A stretch of DNA of 64,000 nt from Spirochaetales bacterium Spiro_12 (GTDB lineage Bacteria; Spirochaetota; Spirochaetia; Treponematales; Rectinemataceae): assembly GCA_001603165.1 (NCBI GenBank), contig LVBN01000133.1, positions 1 to 64,000 of the forward strand. The letters are read 5' to 3'. The notes below the pieces were generated by a model. The model did no database searches and was not told the DNA's origin. It saw only the letters and a program-made list of their open reading frames with translations. Below are positions 8,256-17,235 of this stretch, one piece after another; the stretch's first letter is position 1, and each line of letters starts with the position of its first letter. Both the position numbers and the translations under genes were made by a program.

Positions 8256-9932
8256 ATGGATAAAACCAGGGCGAAGCTGCGTCAGTTCGCTATAAGCGAG
8301 CCGCGCCCGGCTTGTATGGACGAAACACCTGCTGCTACGGCGATGGAAGACCCCATCGCTGTCTTAGCCAAAGAGCGCTTCGGGATCGAGTATTTGTTTC
8401 CTCTTCAGCGGATGGCGATCGCCGGAGTTCTGGACGGGGCCGAAAGCGAGGAGCCTGTGCGGCAGATGGTCTTTTTTCCCACGGGCTTCGGCAAGAGCCT
8501 TTGCTTCCAACTTCCCGCCCTGCTCGCTCCCGGACCCAGCCTTGTCGTCTATCCGCTGCTGGCCCTCATGAATGACCAACGGCGGAGCCTTGAAAAACGG
8601 GGTATCCCCTGTGCCGTTTTCAGGGGAGGAATGGAAAACGCCGAACGGGAGCGGGGCATACGGGCCTTGCGAGAGGGGAGCATAAAAATCGCCATCACCA
8701 ATCCCGAATGCCTCTGCTCCCCAGGCCTGGCCAGGCTCGTCGACACTCTTGAGGTTTTTCATCTGGCCATCGACGAGGCCCACTGTGTCAGCGAATGGGG
8801 AGAGAGCTTTAGGCCAGCCTACCTGAAGCTGGGGGAGTGCATACGGAGGATAAAGCCCAGGGTAGTGAGCGCCTTTACCGCCACCGCCAGCCCCCAGGTC
8901 GGCGAGGCCATAGCCCGGTATCTTTTCGGCGACAGCGGATGCTCCCTCATAACCGCCGATATGGATAAGCCCAATATCCGCTATTCCATCGAGCCGAGCG
9001 TTTCACCCCGTCATAGCCTTATCAAGCTGGTAAATGTTCTTCCCAGGCCTCTCATCGTCTTCGACCGGTCCAGGCCGGGGGTCAGACTCCTGTGCGAGTT
9101 TCTACGCGCCCGGGGAATCCAGGAAGTCAAGTTCTACCATGCCGGCCTGTCCAGGGAGGAAAAGGAGGCCGTGGAGGACTGGTTCATGAAAAGCGAAAAC
9201 GGAATTCTGGTCAGCACATGTGCTTACGGAATGGGGGTCGACAAAAAAGACATACGATCGGTCCTGCACTATTCCGCGCCCCCCTCGGTGGAGGCCTATA
9301 TCCAAGAGTCCGGTCGGGCGGGCCGGGATGGGAGGATAGCCCAGGCCGTGCTTATAAAGGACGTATGGAGGGAAGAGTTCCGGCCAAAATCGTCCACGGC
9401 GCCCCAGGGGCAGGCAAGGGCCGTCCAGGATACCCTTGCCGCTTGTCGAATCGATGCCTCAAGCCGGGCCGTCCAGGCTCGGCAGGCACGAAAAAAAGCC
9501 TTCCTGGAGTACGGGAAAACCATGGCTTGCCGACGGGCGAGCCTTCTCTCCCTTATGGGCGGCGAGCTCGCCTCGCCCTGTTCGGGCTGCGATGTCTGCG
9601 ACGGGAGCGCCGTGGCCGAAGCCGAGGGGCTTGCCGAGCTTCGTCGTTTCTTCGCGGCTAACCGGTTCCGTTTCGGAAAAGCTCAAAGCCTGAGGCTATT
9701 GAGTGAGCCCGCGCCGGGAAGCGCCGCGATGGCCGGGCCCGGGGCCTCCCGGCGGAGCCCCGGGGAGCCCCCCGCCTGCCCCGGCGCGGGGCTTTTATCG
9801 GCCTGGGAAAAGGAGGAGGTGGAAGCCCTGCTCGCCGGCGCCCTGGCTAAGGGGATACTACAGCAGGGTTCATGGTTGCACGGGAGAAAAAGACTTGGTT
9901 TGGCCCGTTCCGGCAGGCGCTTTCACTCTTGA
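8256..9932 (+). CDS. recQ: RecQ-family ATP-dependent DNA helicase
   Basis: It is a 3'-5' helicase acting in recombination and repair. The 558-residue product has the motifs in order: Q-motif region LFPLQRMAIAGVL, Walker A FFPTGFGKSLCF near residue 78, DEAH box AIDEAHCVSEWGESFRP near 171, FTATASPQVGEAI near 206, and motif VI YIQESGRAGRDG near 352. The RecQ zinc module is exact (C-x16-C-x2-C-x2-C, residues about 424-447). The remainder is short, and I see no HRDC domain. The start is uncertain: ATG codons at 8256, 8316 and 8343 all lack a clear ribosome site. Confidence 0.9.
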   Translation: MDKTRAKLRQFAISEPRPACMDETPAATAMEDPIAVLAKERFGIEYLFPLQRMAIAGVLDGAESEEPVRQMVFFPTGFGKSLCFQLPALLAPGPSLVVYPLLALMNDQRRSLEKRGIPCAVFRGGMENAERERGIRALREGSIKIAITNPECLCSPGLARLVDTLEVFHLAIDEAHCVSEWGESFRPAYLKLGECIRRIKPRVVSAFTATASPQVGEAIARYLFGDSGCSLITADMDKPNIRYSIEPSVSPRHSLIKLVNVLPRPLIVFDRSRPGVRLLCEFLRARGIQEVKFYHAGLSREEKEAVEDWFMKSENGILVSTCAYGMGVDKKDIRSVLHYSAPPSVEAYIQESGRAGRDGRIAQAVLIKDVWREEFRPKSSTAPQGQARAVQDTLAACRIDASSRAVQARQARKKAFLEYGKTMACRRASLLSLMGGELASPCSGCDVCDGSAVAEAEGLAELRRFFAANRFRFGKAQSLRLLSEPAPGSAAMAGPGASRRSPGEPPACPGAGLLSAWEKEEVEALLAGALAKGILQQGSWLHGRKRLGLARSGRRFHS

Positions 9933-9978
9933 AGTGTAGCGATTTAGACCATATCATGTGGCATAAGGAAACAAACAC

Positions 9979-11568
9979 ATGATCAGCTATAAAAACCTGG
10001 ACGAATGTCGGGCGTTCTCGAACTTGGGGAAGCTTCCCAGGGTGGATGTCCGAAGCGTCCTCGATTCGGATCGCATCGGCTCCTCCATGGTGGATATGGC
10101 CGCGGGGTTGAAGTACTTTTATGCCGCCGCTCCCGTGGACGAAGCGATCCTCGATTGTCTGGAAAGCCTTGCCGAGGAGCAGCAGTTGCTGGAGAAATAC
10201 CGCGCGCTTCTGTCCGGCGCGGTGATGAATACCGGCGAAGGACGTATGGTACTGCACCATCTGGCCAGAGGAAGACTCGGGGATAGTCCGGCCGCCTCGG
10301 GAAGCGACTTGAGGGACTTCTACGAAGGCGAGCGCAAGAAGGCCGCGGACTTCGCCCAGGCGGTGCACGCGGGCTCGATTCGAGGCTCCACCGGGAAAGC
10401 TTTTCAGAGCGTGGTGCAGATCGGGATCGGTGGTTCCGACCTCGGGCCCCGGGCGGCCTGCATCGCCCTGGAACGTTGGGCCAGGGCCGGGGGCAGGCAA
10501 AAAATGAAGGCGGCCTTCATATCCAATGTGGATCCCGACGACGCGGACCTGGTGCTCGGCTCCCTCGACCTCGAGAGGAGTCTTTTTATTCTTGTGTCCA
10601 AGAGCGGCACGACCCAGGAGACCTTGGCCAACGAAACCCTGGTGAGGACCAGGCTGGAAGCCGCCGGATTGGACAGCTCCAGGCACATCGTCGCCGTGAC
10701 CAGTAAAACCAGCCCTCTGGCCCAACATCCGGGATATCTGGCCAGTTTTTTTATCGACGACTTCATCGGCGGCCGCTATTCCACATCCAGCGCCGTCGGC
10801 GGGGTGATCATGTCCCTCGCCTACGGGCCCGACTGTTTCGAGGAATTTCTATCCGGCGCCCACGCCATGGACAAGACCGCCCTCGAGCCGGAGCTGCGGC
10901 GCAACGCTCCCCTGTTGGACGCGATGATCGGCCTGTACGAACGTAATATCCTGGGGCTTCCCTCGACGGCGATCCTGCCTTATACCGAAGCCCTTTCCCG
11001 TTTCCCCGCCCATTTACAGCAGTTGGATATGGAATCCAACGGCAAGTCGGTGAACCGGGACGGAAAACCCCTGGCCTACAAGACCGGTCCCGTGGTCTTC
11101 GGAGAGCCGGGCACCAACGGCCAGCATTCTTTTTACCAGCTCCTTCACCAGGGGACGGACAGCATTCCCCTTCAATTCATTGGATTCGCGGAAAACCAGC
11201 TATCCGGGGACATACTCTCCATGGGTACCAGCTCCAGGCAAAAGCTCCTGGCCAATCTCCTGGCCCAGATCGTAGCCTTCGCCAGGGGAAAGGACGACGA
11301 AAACCCCAATAAACGTTTCGCCGGCGGAAGACCTTCCACGATGATCCTGGGAAGCCGATTGGGACCGGCGCAGTTGGGCGCCCTGTTCTCCCACTTCGAA
11401 AACAAGGTCATGTTCCAAGGCTTCGCCTGGAATATCAATTCCTTCGATCAGGAAGGCGTTCAGCTAGGTAAGGTGCTGGCCAATAAAATGCTCTCCATCA
11501 TGCAGGGCGAAAAGAGCGGGGATACGGTGCTCAAGGCCATGGCCAAAGCCGCTGGTTTTCTGGAATGA
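9979..11568 (+). CDS. pgi: glucose-6-phosphate isomerase
   Basis: It interconverts glucose 6-phosphate and fructose 6-phosphate in glycolysis. The 529-residue length matches the long bacterial form. Family blocks are present in order: IGIGGSDLGPRAACIALE near residue 149, the phosphate loop SKSGTTQETLANETLV near 209, MESNGKSVNRDGKPL near 352, and GTNGQHSFYQLLHQGTDSIP near 379 with the catalytic His region. AAGGAAAC precedes the ATG. It overlaps murG by four bases (ATGA), which places a sugar-phosphate enzyme at the head of an envelope/replication operon. Confidence 0.97.
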   Translation: MISYKNLDECRAFSNLGKLPRVDVRSVLDSDRIGSSMVDMAAGLKYFYAAAPVDEAILDCLESLAEEQQLLEKYRALLSGAVMNTGEGRMVLHHLARGRLGDSPAASGSDLRDFYEGERKKAADFAQAVHAGSIRGSTGKAFQSVVQIGIGGSDLGPRAACIALERWARAGGRQKMKAAFISNVDPDDADLVLGSLDLERSLFILVSKSGTTQETLANETLVRTRLEAAGLDSSRHIVAVTSKTSPLAQHPGYLASFFIDDFIGGRYSTSSAVGGVIMSLAYGPDCFEEFLSGAHAMDKTALEPELRRNAPLLDAMIGLYERNILGLPSTAILPYTEALSRFPAHLQQLDMESNGKSVNRDGKPLAYKTGPVVFGEPGTNGQHSFYQLLHQGTDSIPLQFIGFAENQLSGDILSMGTSSRQKLLANLLAQIVAFARGKDDENPNKRFAGGRPSTMILGSRLGPAQLGALFSHFENKVMFQGFAWNINSFDQEGVQLGKVLANKMLSIMQGEKSGDTVLKAMAKAAGFLE

Positions 11569-12725
11569 AGCGACTCTCCAGCGATTCCAATCTGATCGCC
11601 TTCACCGGCGGGGGAACCGGCGGGCACATCTACCCCGGCTTGGCGGTGGTCCAAGCCCTTCGCTCCAAGGGCTTCTGTGGCAAAATACTCTGGATCGGTT
11701 CCCAAAAGGAACTGGACAGGCGGATAGTGGAAGCCCAAGGCCTGGAATACCGGGGGATCAGCAGCGGCAAGTTGAGAAGATCCTTTTCATTCGAGAACCT
11801 GGCCGACGTTTTCAAGGTGATCTCAGGGTACCGGGAAGCCAGGACGATTCTCTCGGAGCTACGGCCAGCCTTTCTTTTTTCCAAGGGAGGCTATGTAAGC
11901 GTTCCTCCCTGCCGGGCCGCCGCATCGTTAGGTATTCCGTATTACACCCACGAATCCGATGTCAGCCCTGGTCTGGCCACGCGACTGAACGCGGAAAGAG
12001 CCGAAAAAATCCTCCTCAGCTGGAAGGAGGGATCAAGGGGTTTTTCGGATTCCTGGAGGCGCAAAACCGAGGTGGTGGGCAATCCGGTCCGCCCGGGCCT
12101 TCTCAAGGGTGAGGCGGCAAAGGCCAGAAAAGACTTTGGGATACCCGAGGAGCTTCCGGTGATCCTCTGTCTGGGGGGCAGCCAGGGGTCGCTGCAGGTA
12201 AACCAATTGGTGGAAGCGCTGCGGCCTGTCTTTGCCGGAAAGGCTTTTATCGTACACCAGACCGGCAAGGAACTCTTCGACTCCATTTCTCAGCCCAGGC
12301 GGGACGCTTCGTATCTCGCCCTGCCCTATATCGGGGAGGAAATGCGGGATTTGCTGGCCGCCGCCACCGTGGTGATGGGTCGCGCGGGGGCCGGAACAGT
12401 CTGGGAATCGGCTGCCCTGGGAAAACCCATGGTGCTCATTCCCTTGGCGGGAAGCGGTACCAGGGGCGATCAGGTGGAAAACGCGGCCATGGTGGAAAAG
12501 GCGGGGGCGGGCCTGAGTCTTACCGGCGAAAACATCGAAGCCGGTCGGCTCGCCAAGGCGCTCGACAGCTATCTCTTCGATTCCGACGCCCGGGGAAAAG
12601 CCCAGGCCGCGGCCCTGTCCCTGGCCAGGATCCGCCGTCCCGACGGTTCCTGGGTCGGTTCAGCGGAATATATCGCCCAACTTATTCTCGAAAGGCTGGC
12701 CATAAGCCAAGGAGACGGCCGATGA
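11565..12725 (+). CDS. murG: MurG, lipid II-forming N-acetylglucosaminyltransferase
   Basis: MurG adds GlcNAc from UDP-GlcNAc to lipid I at the inner face of the membrane, giving lipid II. The 386-residue product has the N-terminal acceptor-domain loop TGGGTGGHIYPGLAVVQALR near residue 14 and FSKGGYVSVPPCRAAASLGIPYYTHESD near 106. The GT-B donor domain has LCLGGSQGSLQVN and the UDP-binding GRAGAGTVWESAALGKPMVLIPL near 280. It is separated from the division cluster at 17-34 kb, which lacks murG. It overlaps pgi upstream and cvpA downstream by four bases each. Confidence 0.96.
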   Translation: MKRLSSDSNLIAFTGGGTGGHIYPGLAVVQALRSKGFCGKILWIGSQKELDRRIVEAQGLEYRGISSGKLRRSFSFENLADVFKVISGYREARTILSELRPAFLFSKGGYVSVPPCRAAASLGIPYYTHESDVSPGLATRLNAERAEKILLSWKEGSRGFSDSWRRKTEVVGNPVRPGLLKGEAAKARKDFGIPEELPVILCLGGSQGSLQVNQLVEALRPVFAGKAFIVHQTGKELFDSISQPRRDASYLALPYIGEEMRDLLAAATVVMGRAGAGTVWESAALGKPMVLIPLAGSGTRGDQVENAAMVEKAGAGLSLTGENIEAGRLAKALDSYLFDSDARGKAQAAALSLARIRRPDGSWVGSAEYIAQLILERLAISQGDGR

Positions 12726-13258
12726 GCGTCATGGATTGGGTTTTCACAGGTATTGTGGTTATTTTAGCCGTGCGGTGTTTCTCCCGGGGCTTCGTGAGGG
12801 AACTTTTGTCGGTGGCCGCCTATGCGGTGGGCCTTTTTTCCGGCCTCATGTTTTCCAACAGCCTGATCGACCTGGCCGCGGAACGGCTGGGCATCGGAGG
12901 GCTGCCCCCGACGCTGCTGTACATTTTGGCATTCATTGTCTGCTTCATACTGGGTTTCCTCGTCATGAAGCTCATCGCGAAGCTCCTCCACGAAGGCTTG
13001 GAAGCCGCGAAACTGGATGTCCTCGACAAAATTCTCGGCCTGATCCTCGGCATCGGCGAAGGGCTTGTGGTAGTGTCCCTGCTGTTGCTGATCCTGGATA
13101 TGCAAGACTTCTTCGATATGGACAAGCTTCTCTCGGGTTCCATCTTCGCCACGACGATTCTTCCCATAATCGGCCCGACGATTCAAGAGAGCCTCAGGCC
13201 CGCCATGGAGCGGCAGCATGAGGCTATAAAGCTGCAGGACATATTCAGGAAGCAATAG
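12722..13258 (+). CDS. cvpA: CvpA family membrane protein
   Basis: CvpA proteins are small inner-membrane proteins linked to colicin V export and envelope homeostasis, with no defined biochemical activity. The 178-residue product has four hydrophobic segments (about residues 4-24, 28-50, 62-86, 106-124) and the family entry DWVFTGIVVILAVRCFSRGFVREL. The C-terminal 50 residues are amphipathic. It overlaps murG (ATGA) and is followed one base later by the clamp-loader gene. Confidence 0.85.
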   Translation: MSVMDWVFTGIVVILAVRCFSRGFVRELLSVAAYAVGLFSGLMFSNSLIDLAAERLGIGGLPPTLLYILAFIVCFILGFLVMKLIAKLLHEGLEAAKLDVLDKILGLILGIGEGLVVVSLLLLILDMQDFFDMDKLLSGSIFATTILPIIGPTIQESLRPAMERQHEAIKLQDIFRKQ

Positions 13259-13259
13259 G

Positions 13260-14609
13260 GTGTACGAGAATATTATCGGCCAGGACGAAGTCTGCACCGC
13301 CCTGGCGACAGAGATAAGCCGAGGCTCCCTCCCGCCGGCCCTGCTTTTCTCAGGCCCTCCCGCCTCGGGCAAGCTGACTACGGCGCTTGAGACGGCCAGG
13401 GCGCTTTCCTGCAGGGAAAAAGGAGCATGGAATTGTTCCTGCCCGGACTGCGCCATGCACAGAAGGCTCGGGCATCCGGATCTTCTTCTCTTCGGCGCCC
13501 GCAGCCTGCCCGAGGAGATAACCGTAGCCAAGGAATTCCTATTCCGCATTCCCTCCCAGGCTTCAGCCTATTTTTTCCTCCGTTCCCTGGGCAAGCTCAG
13601 CGCCAGGTTCAATCCCGCCCTTTGGGCGGGAGAGGAAAGCAAGCTGGGCAAGGCCTCGGCTTTGGTCGAATCATTGAACGAAACCGCGGACAGAATCGAC
13701 CCTGCCACGATAAGGGCGAATCTGGATCCGGAAACAGTCAAGGCTGTGGAAGCGGCCTACTCGGACGCCCTCGCCCTCGAACTCCTGGCGCCGGAAGCTC
13801 CGGTGTTCATGCTGAGGAATATGCGTATCTGGGCGCAGCTGGCTCCGATGGGCAAGCGCAGGACCGTGATAATCGAAAACGCCGACAAAATGCAGGACTC
13901 CGCGCGAAACGCCATGCTCAAGATCCTGGAAGAACCGCCGGATACCGTGCGCTTTATCTTATTGACCAGCAGAAGGGCGTCCATGCTGGCCACAGTACTC
14001 TCCAGGGCGCGTCTTTATTCCTTCAGCCCCAGGGATGGCGAGACCAGCGCCCTGATTCTCCAAAGGGTCTTGAAGACCGATGAAAGAACCGAAAGCCTCA
14101 AGGCCTTCTACGAATCCCGGATGCCCTTCTCTCCCGGGCAGGCGCGGGCGCTGGCGGAAAAATTGATAGGCGCGATTCTCCTCGACGCGAACTGGGAGCG
14201 GACAGCGCTTGGCGAATATGGTCAAAGTCTCTTCGAACTGGCAGCCGGCTCGAATGGGGACATGGCGGGAATTTTGGACGAGATCTCCAGGCAGTCAAAG
14301 GGCTTCGGCGCACGGGACAAGGCCATGTCCGGCTCGTTTATCCGCTTTTTACGCGCCTTGACCAGGGTATTTTCCGACTTATTGCAGGAATCGGCGGGAA
14401 ACAAGCTCCTATTGACAGGGATAGATCGCTGGTCCTCTCTTATTCGGGACGCGGCGATCCAGCACAGCTCCTACAACCGCAACCCCGACTTCCTCGCCCG
14501 ACTTTTAGCCGAATCCTTCAAGGATGATGCGGTAAATCTCAAGCCCCACTCCCCCGCAGAGGGCTACGGAGCCGTTTTAGGTCCTTCGGGGAGCGGAGAC
14601 AAGCTATGA
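13260..14609 (+). CDS. holB: DNA polymerase III delta'-like clamp-loader subunit
   Basis: Clamp-loader AAA+ subunits open the sliding clamp at primer junctions. The 449-residue product starts at GTG with NIIGQDEVCTALATEISRG, then GPPASGKLTTALETARAL (P-loop, residues about 31-48), and a cysteine cluster like that of DnaX/delta' proteins (CREKGAWNCSCPDCAMH). A second conserved block is KMQDSARNAMLKILEEPPDT near 210, followed by SRRASMLATVLSRA. It is longer than E. coli delta' (334), with an insertion between about residues 100 and 160. The SRC arginine finger of the motor subunits is absent, which favours delta' over tau/gamma. Confidence 0.8.
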   Translation: MYENIIGQDEVCTALATEISRGSLPPALLFSGPPASGKLTTALETARALSCREKGAWNCSCPDCAMHRRLGHPDLLLFGARSLPEEITVAKEFLFRIPSQASAYFFLRSLGKLSARFNPALWAGEESKLGKASALVESLNETADRIDPATIRANLDPETVKAVEAAYSDALALELLAPEAPVFMLRNMRIWAQLAPMGKRRTVIIENADKMQDSARNAMLKILEEPPDTVRFILLTSRRASMLATVLSRARLYSFSPRDGETSALILQRVLKTDERTESLKAFYESRMPFSPGQARALAEKLIGAILLDANWERTALGEYGQSLFELAAGSNGDMAGILDEISRQSKGFGARDKAMSGSFIRFLRALTRVFSDLLQESAGNKLLLTGIDRWSSLIRDAAIQHSSYNRNPDFLARLLAESFKDDAVNLKPHSPAEGYGAVLGPSGSGDKL

Positions 14610-15799
14610 GAGCATCATTTATGGGAAAGGCCCTTTCGAGGGCCGACAAGCTTACGAAGGATCAGTTGCTCAGTCTGTTCAAGGAACTCCTGGCCTCCAA
14701 CGAGCGACTCGAGGCCGCCCTGCAGTCCATGTTCGACGGCATTCTGGTATGCAACCTGGATCACGTGCCGGTGCTCATAAACAAATCGGCGGAGCGAATC
14801 CTGAGGATCCAGAACCCAGAGAGCCAAGCCCCGTTATGGCAATCTATAGCCGATGAGGAACTCAAGGATTTTTTCTACAAGGCGCTCACATCGGAAGAGA
14901 CTATACTGGGAGAGGAATTCGCCCTGCAGTCCTCCTCGGGCACCAGGATCATCGCCATAAGCCTTTCGGCCCTCCTCTCGGAAGACAAAATCGCAGGAAC
15001 GATCATCCATGTGGAGGACATAACCGAAAAGAGGAAAAAGGAGACCCAACTGCGGAGGGCCGAAAGCCTGGCGGCGCTCACCACCCTGGCCGCGGGAGTG
15101 GCACACGAGATCAACAACCCCCTGGGTTCCATATCCATCCGCATCCAACTTTTGGAAAAGCTGCTGAAGAATCCCGAGCCGGATCAGGCCGCGATGACAA
15201 AGCATCTGAGCGTTGTCAAACAGGAGATGGAGCGGCTCAAGCAGATCGTGGTCGATTTCCTTTTCGCCGTGCGCCCGATGGATGTTCAGCTCTTGAGCGA
15301 AAATCCCGGCCCGATAATCCAGGAAGTGGCCGATTTGGTGGAACCCGAGGCGGAGCGCTTCGGCATCGAACTCAAGCTGTCCATCCCCCCCGATCTACCC
15401 AAGCTTCTCATGGATAAGCGACTCATAAAGCAAGCCTTGCTCAACCTCATAAAAAACGCCATGGCGGTGATGCCCCGGGGCGGGAAGCTCGGCATCATCG
15501 CCGAGCTCGGCCAGGACGAACTACGGATTTCCATATCGGATACCGGGACAGGCATTCCCGAGGAGCTGCTCACGAAGATATTCGAACCCTATTTTACGAC
15601 AAAAAAGAGCGGCACGGGCCTCGGGCTCACCATAACCTTCAAAATAATCAAGGAGCACTCCGGCGATATCAGCCTGGAGTCCAAGGAGGGCGCGGGATCC
15701 ATCTTCACGATCCACCTGCCCATTCCCCAAAAAGAGAAAAAATCCCTGCCCGGTTGGGAGGATAAAGCGACACAGGCCGGATCGCAGGCGGAGGAATAG
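14606..15799 (+). CDS. PAS-domain sensor histidine kinase, NtrB/AtoS-like
   Basis: It is a cytoplasmic two-component kinase without obvious membrane segments. The 397-residue product has a helical start, a PAS domain (about residues 30-140; SMFDGILVCNLDHVPVLIN), the dimerisation box LAAGVAHEINNPLGSISIRI with the phospho-accepting His at about 167, and an ATPase domain with N box (LLNLIKNAMAVMPRGG), G1 (ISDTGTGIPEELLTKIFEPY) and G2 (GTGLGLTITFKIIKEHSG). It overlaps holB by four bases and ends next to the start of its response regulator. Input signal unknown. Confidence 0.92.
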   Translation: MRASFMGKALSRADKLTKDQLLSLFKELLASNERLEAALQSMFDGILVCNLDHVPVLINKSAERILRIQNPESQAPLWQSIADEELKDFFYKALTSEETILGEEFALQSSSGTRIIAISLSALLSEDKIAGTIIHVEDITEKRKKETQLRRAESLAALTTLAAGVAHEINNPLGSISIRIQLLEKLLKNPEPDQAAMTKHLSVVKQEMERLKQIVVDFLFAVRPMDVQLLSENPGPIIQEVADLVEPEAERFGIELKLSIPPDLPKLLMDKRLIKQALLNLIKNAMAVMPRGGKLGIIAELGQDELRISISDTGTGIPEELLTKIFEPYFTTKKSGTGLGLTITFKIIKEHSGDISLESKEGAGSIFTIHLPIPQKEKKSLPGWEDKATQAGSQAEE

Positions 15800-17164
15800 A
15801 TGCAGTCCACGATTCTCATCGTCGACGACGAAAAAAACATACGGGATGGCCTGGCGGAGGCCTTCGCCCTGGAAGGCTACGCCACTTTGACAGCCCAGGA
15901 CGGGCAGGAAGCCCAGAATATTCTGGATGATCACTATGTGGATCTGGTCGTGACGGACCTGAAAATGCCCAAGGTTTCGGGCATGGAGCTTCTGCAGTTC
16001 ATCAAGCGTCGCTGGCAGAATATTCCGGTCATCATAATCACCGCCCACGGGGATATCAGCGAGGCGGTGGCGGCCATGCAATACGGAGCCCTGGAATTCA
16101 TCACCAAGCCCCTGGACCTGGATCATCTGCTCAAGCTTACGAAGAACGCCCTGGAAATCCGCGAACTCTCCATAAAGAACCAGGAACTGCGGGAGGAGGT
16201 CCTCGCCCAGCAGCGCATAAGCTCCATCATCGGCAAGAGCCCGGCGATGCGCAAAATCTTCGACCTGGTGCGAAAGGTCGCCCCCACAAAAGCCTCGGTT
16301 CTCATCACCGGCGAATCGGGGGTGGGCAAGGAGCTCATCGCCGACGCCATCCACAACCTTTCGCCCCGGCGGGACAAACCTCTGATCAAGGTCCATTGCG
16401 CCGCCCTGGCCGAAAGTCTTTTGGAAAGCGAACTTTTCGGTCATGAAAAGGGGGCCTTTACCGGCGCCCAGACCCGTAAGCGCGGGCGATTCGAGATGGC
16501 GGATACCGGAAGCCTCTTCCTGGACGAGATCGGCGAGATCAACCAGAACGTCCAGATCAAGATACTCAGGGTGCTTCAGGAACGGAAGTTCGAACGGGTG
16601 GGCGGAGAATCGACCCTGGAAGTGGATGTGCGGTTTATCGCCGCCACCAATAAGGATCTCAAGCTCGAAATCGAGGAAGGTCGATTCAGGGAAGATCTCT
16701 ACTACAGGCTCAACGTGGTGAATATTCACGTCCCTCCCTTAAGGGAGCGGCGTGAGGACATTCCCCTTCTGGCGGCCACTTTTCTGCACGAGTTTTCCCA
16801 GGAAAACGCAAAGGAAATCGAAGGTTTCGAAACCAGGGCCAAGCAGGCCCTTTTCGCCTACGACTGGCCCGGCAACGTTCGCGAACTTCGCAATTGCATC
16901 GAAAGCGCGGTCGTTATGGCTTCGGGCCGTTTTATCGTTATGGAGGATCTGCCTCCCGGTCCCCGTTCCACCCAGGAAAAAAAGGAAATCCACATCCCCG
17001 CCCTGTCCAGCCTTCAGGAAGCGGAAAAAATCCTCATCGCCGAAACCCTGGCCATGCTGGGTTGGAATAAGACGAAGACCGCGGAGGTCCTCAAGATAGG
17101 TCGCAAGACCCTTTATCAAAAAATCGACGAGTACGGGATCGCCCAGGCTGCCGAACAGGCCTAG
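15800..17164 (+). CDS. sigma-54-dependent response regulator, NtrC/AtoC family
   Basis: It activates sigma-54 promoters when phosphorylated by the kinase encoded just upstream. The 454-residue product has a receiver domain (residues 1-120; phospho-acceptor Asp about 53 in VTDLKMPKVSG, Lys in ITKPLDLDHLL), a AAA+ domain (Walker A GESGVGKELIADAIH near 172, the sigma-54 contact loop GAFTGA near 218, Walker B GSLFLDEIGE), and a C-terminal Fis-like helix-turn-helix (KTKTAEVLKIGRKTLYQKI). The intact GAFTGA loop implies that the organism uses sigma-54. The targets are not visible here. Confidence 0.94.
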   Translation: MQSTILIVDDEKNIRDGLAEAFALEGYATLTAQDGQEAQNILDDHYVDLVVTDLKMPKVSGMELLQFIKRRWQNIPVIIITAHGDISEAVAAMQYGALEFITKPLDLDHLLKLTKNALEIRELSIKNQELREEVLAQQRISSIIGKSPAMRKIFDLVRKVAPTKASVLITGESGVGKELIADAIHNLSPRRDKPLIKVHCAALAESLLESELFGHEKGAFTGAQTRKRGRFEMADTGSLFLDEIGEINQNVQIKILRVLQERKFERVGGESTLEVDVRFIAATNKDLKLEIEEGRFREDLYYRLNVVNIHVPPLRERREDIPLLAATFLHEFSQENAKEIEGFETRAKQALFAYDWPGNVRELRNCIESAVVMASGRFIVMEDLPPGPRSTQEKKEIHIPALSSLQEAEKILIAETLAMLGWNKTKTAEVLKIGRKTLYQKIDEYGIAQAAEQA

Positions 17165-17174
17165 CGCGGCAGAC

Positions 17175-17212
17175 AAAGGCCTCTGCTTAAGCCGGCTTAA
17201 GCAGAGGCCTTT
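17175..17212. terminator. 38-bp perfect palindrome between convergent genes
   Basis: AAAGGCCTCTGCTTAAGCC (17175-17193) is followed at once by its exact complement (17194-17212). It sits between the convergent stop codons of the response regulator and the sigma-factor gene. Each arm ends in TTT on its own strand. It most likely works as a bidirectional terminator, although the T-run is short and there is no separate loop. Confidence 0.6.
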
Positions 17213-17235
17213 GCGTCGCAGGAAGCCTGGCCGAT

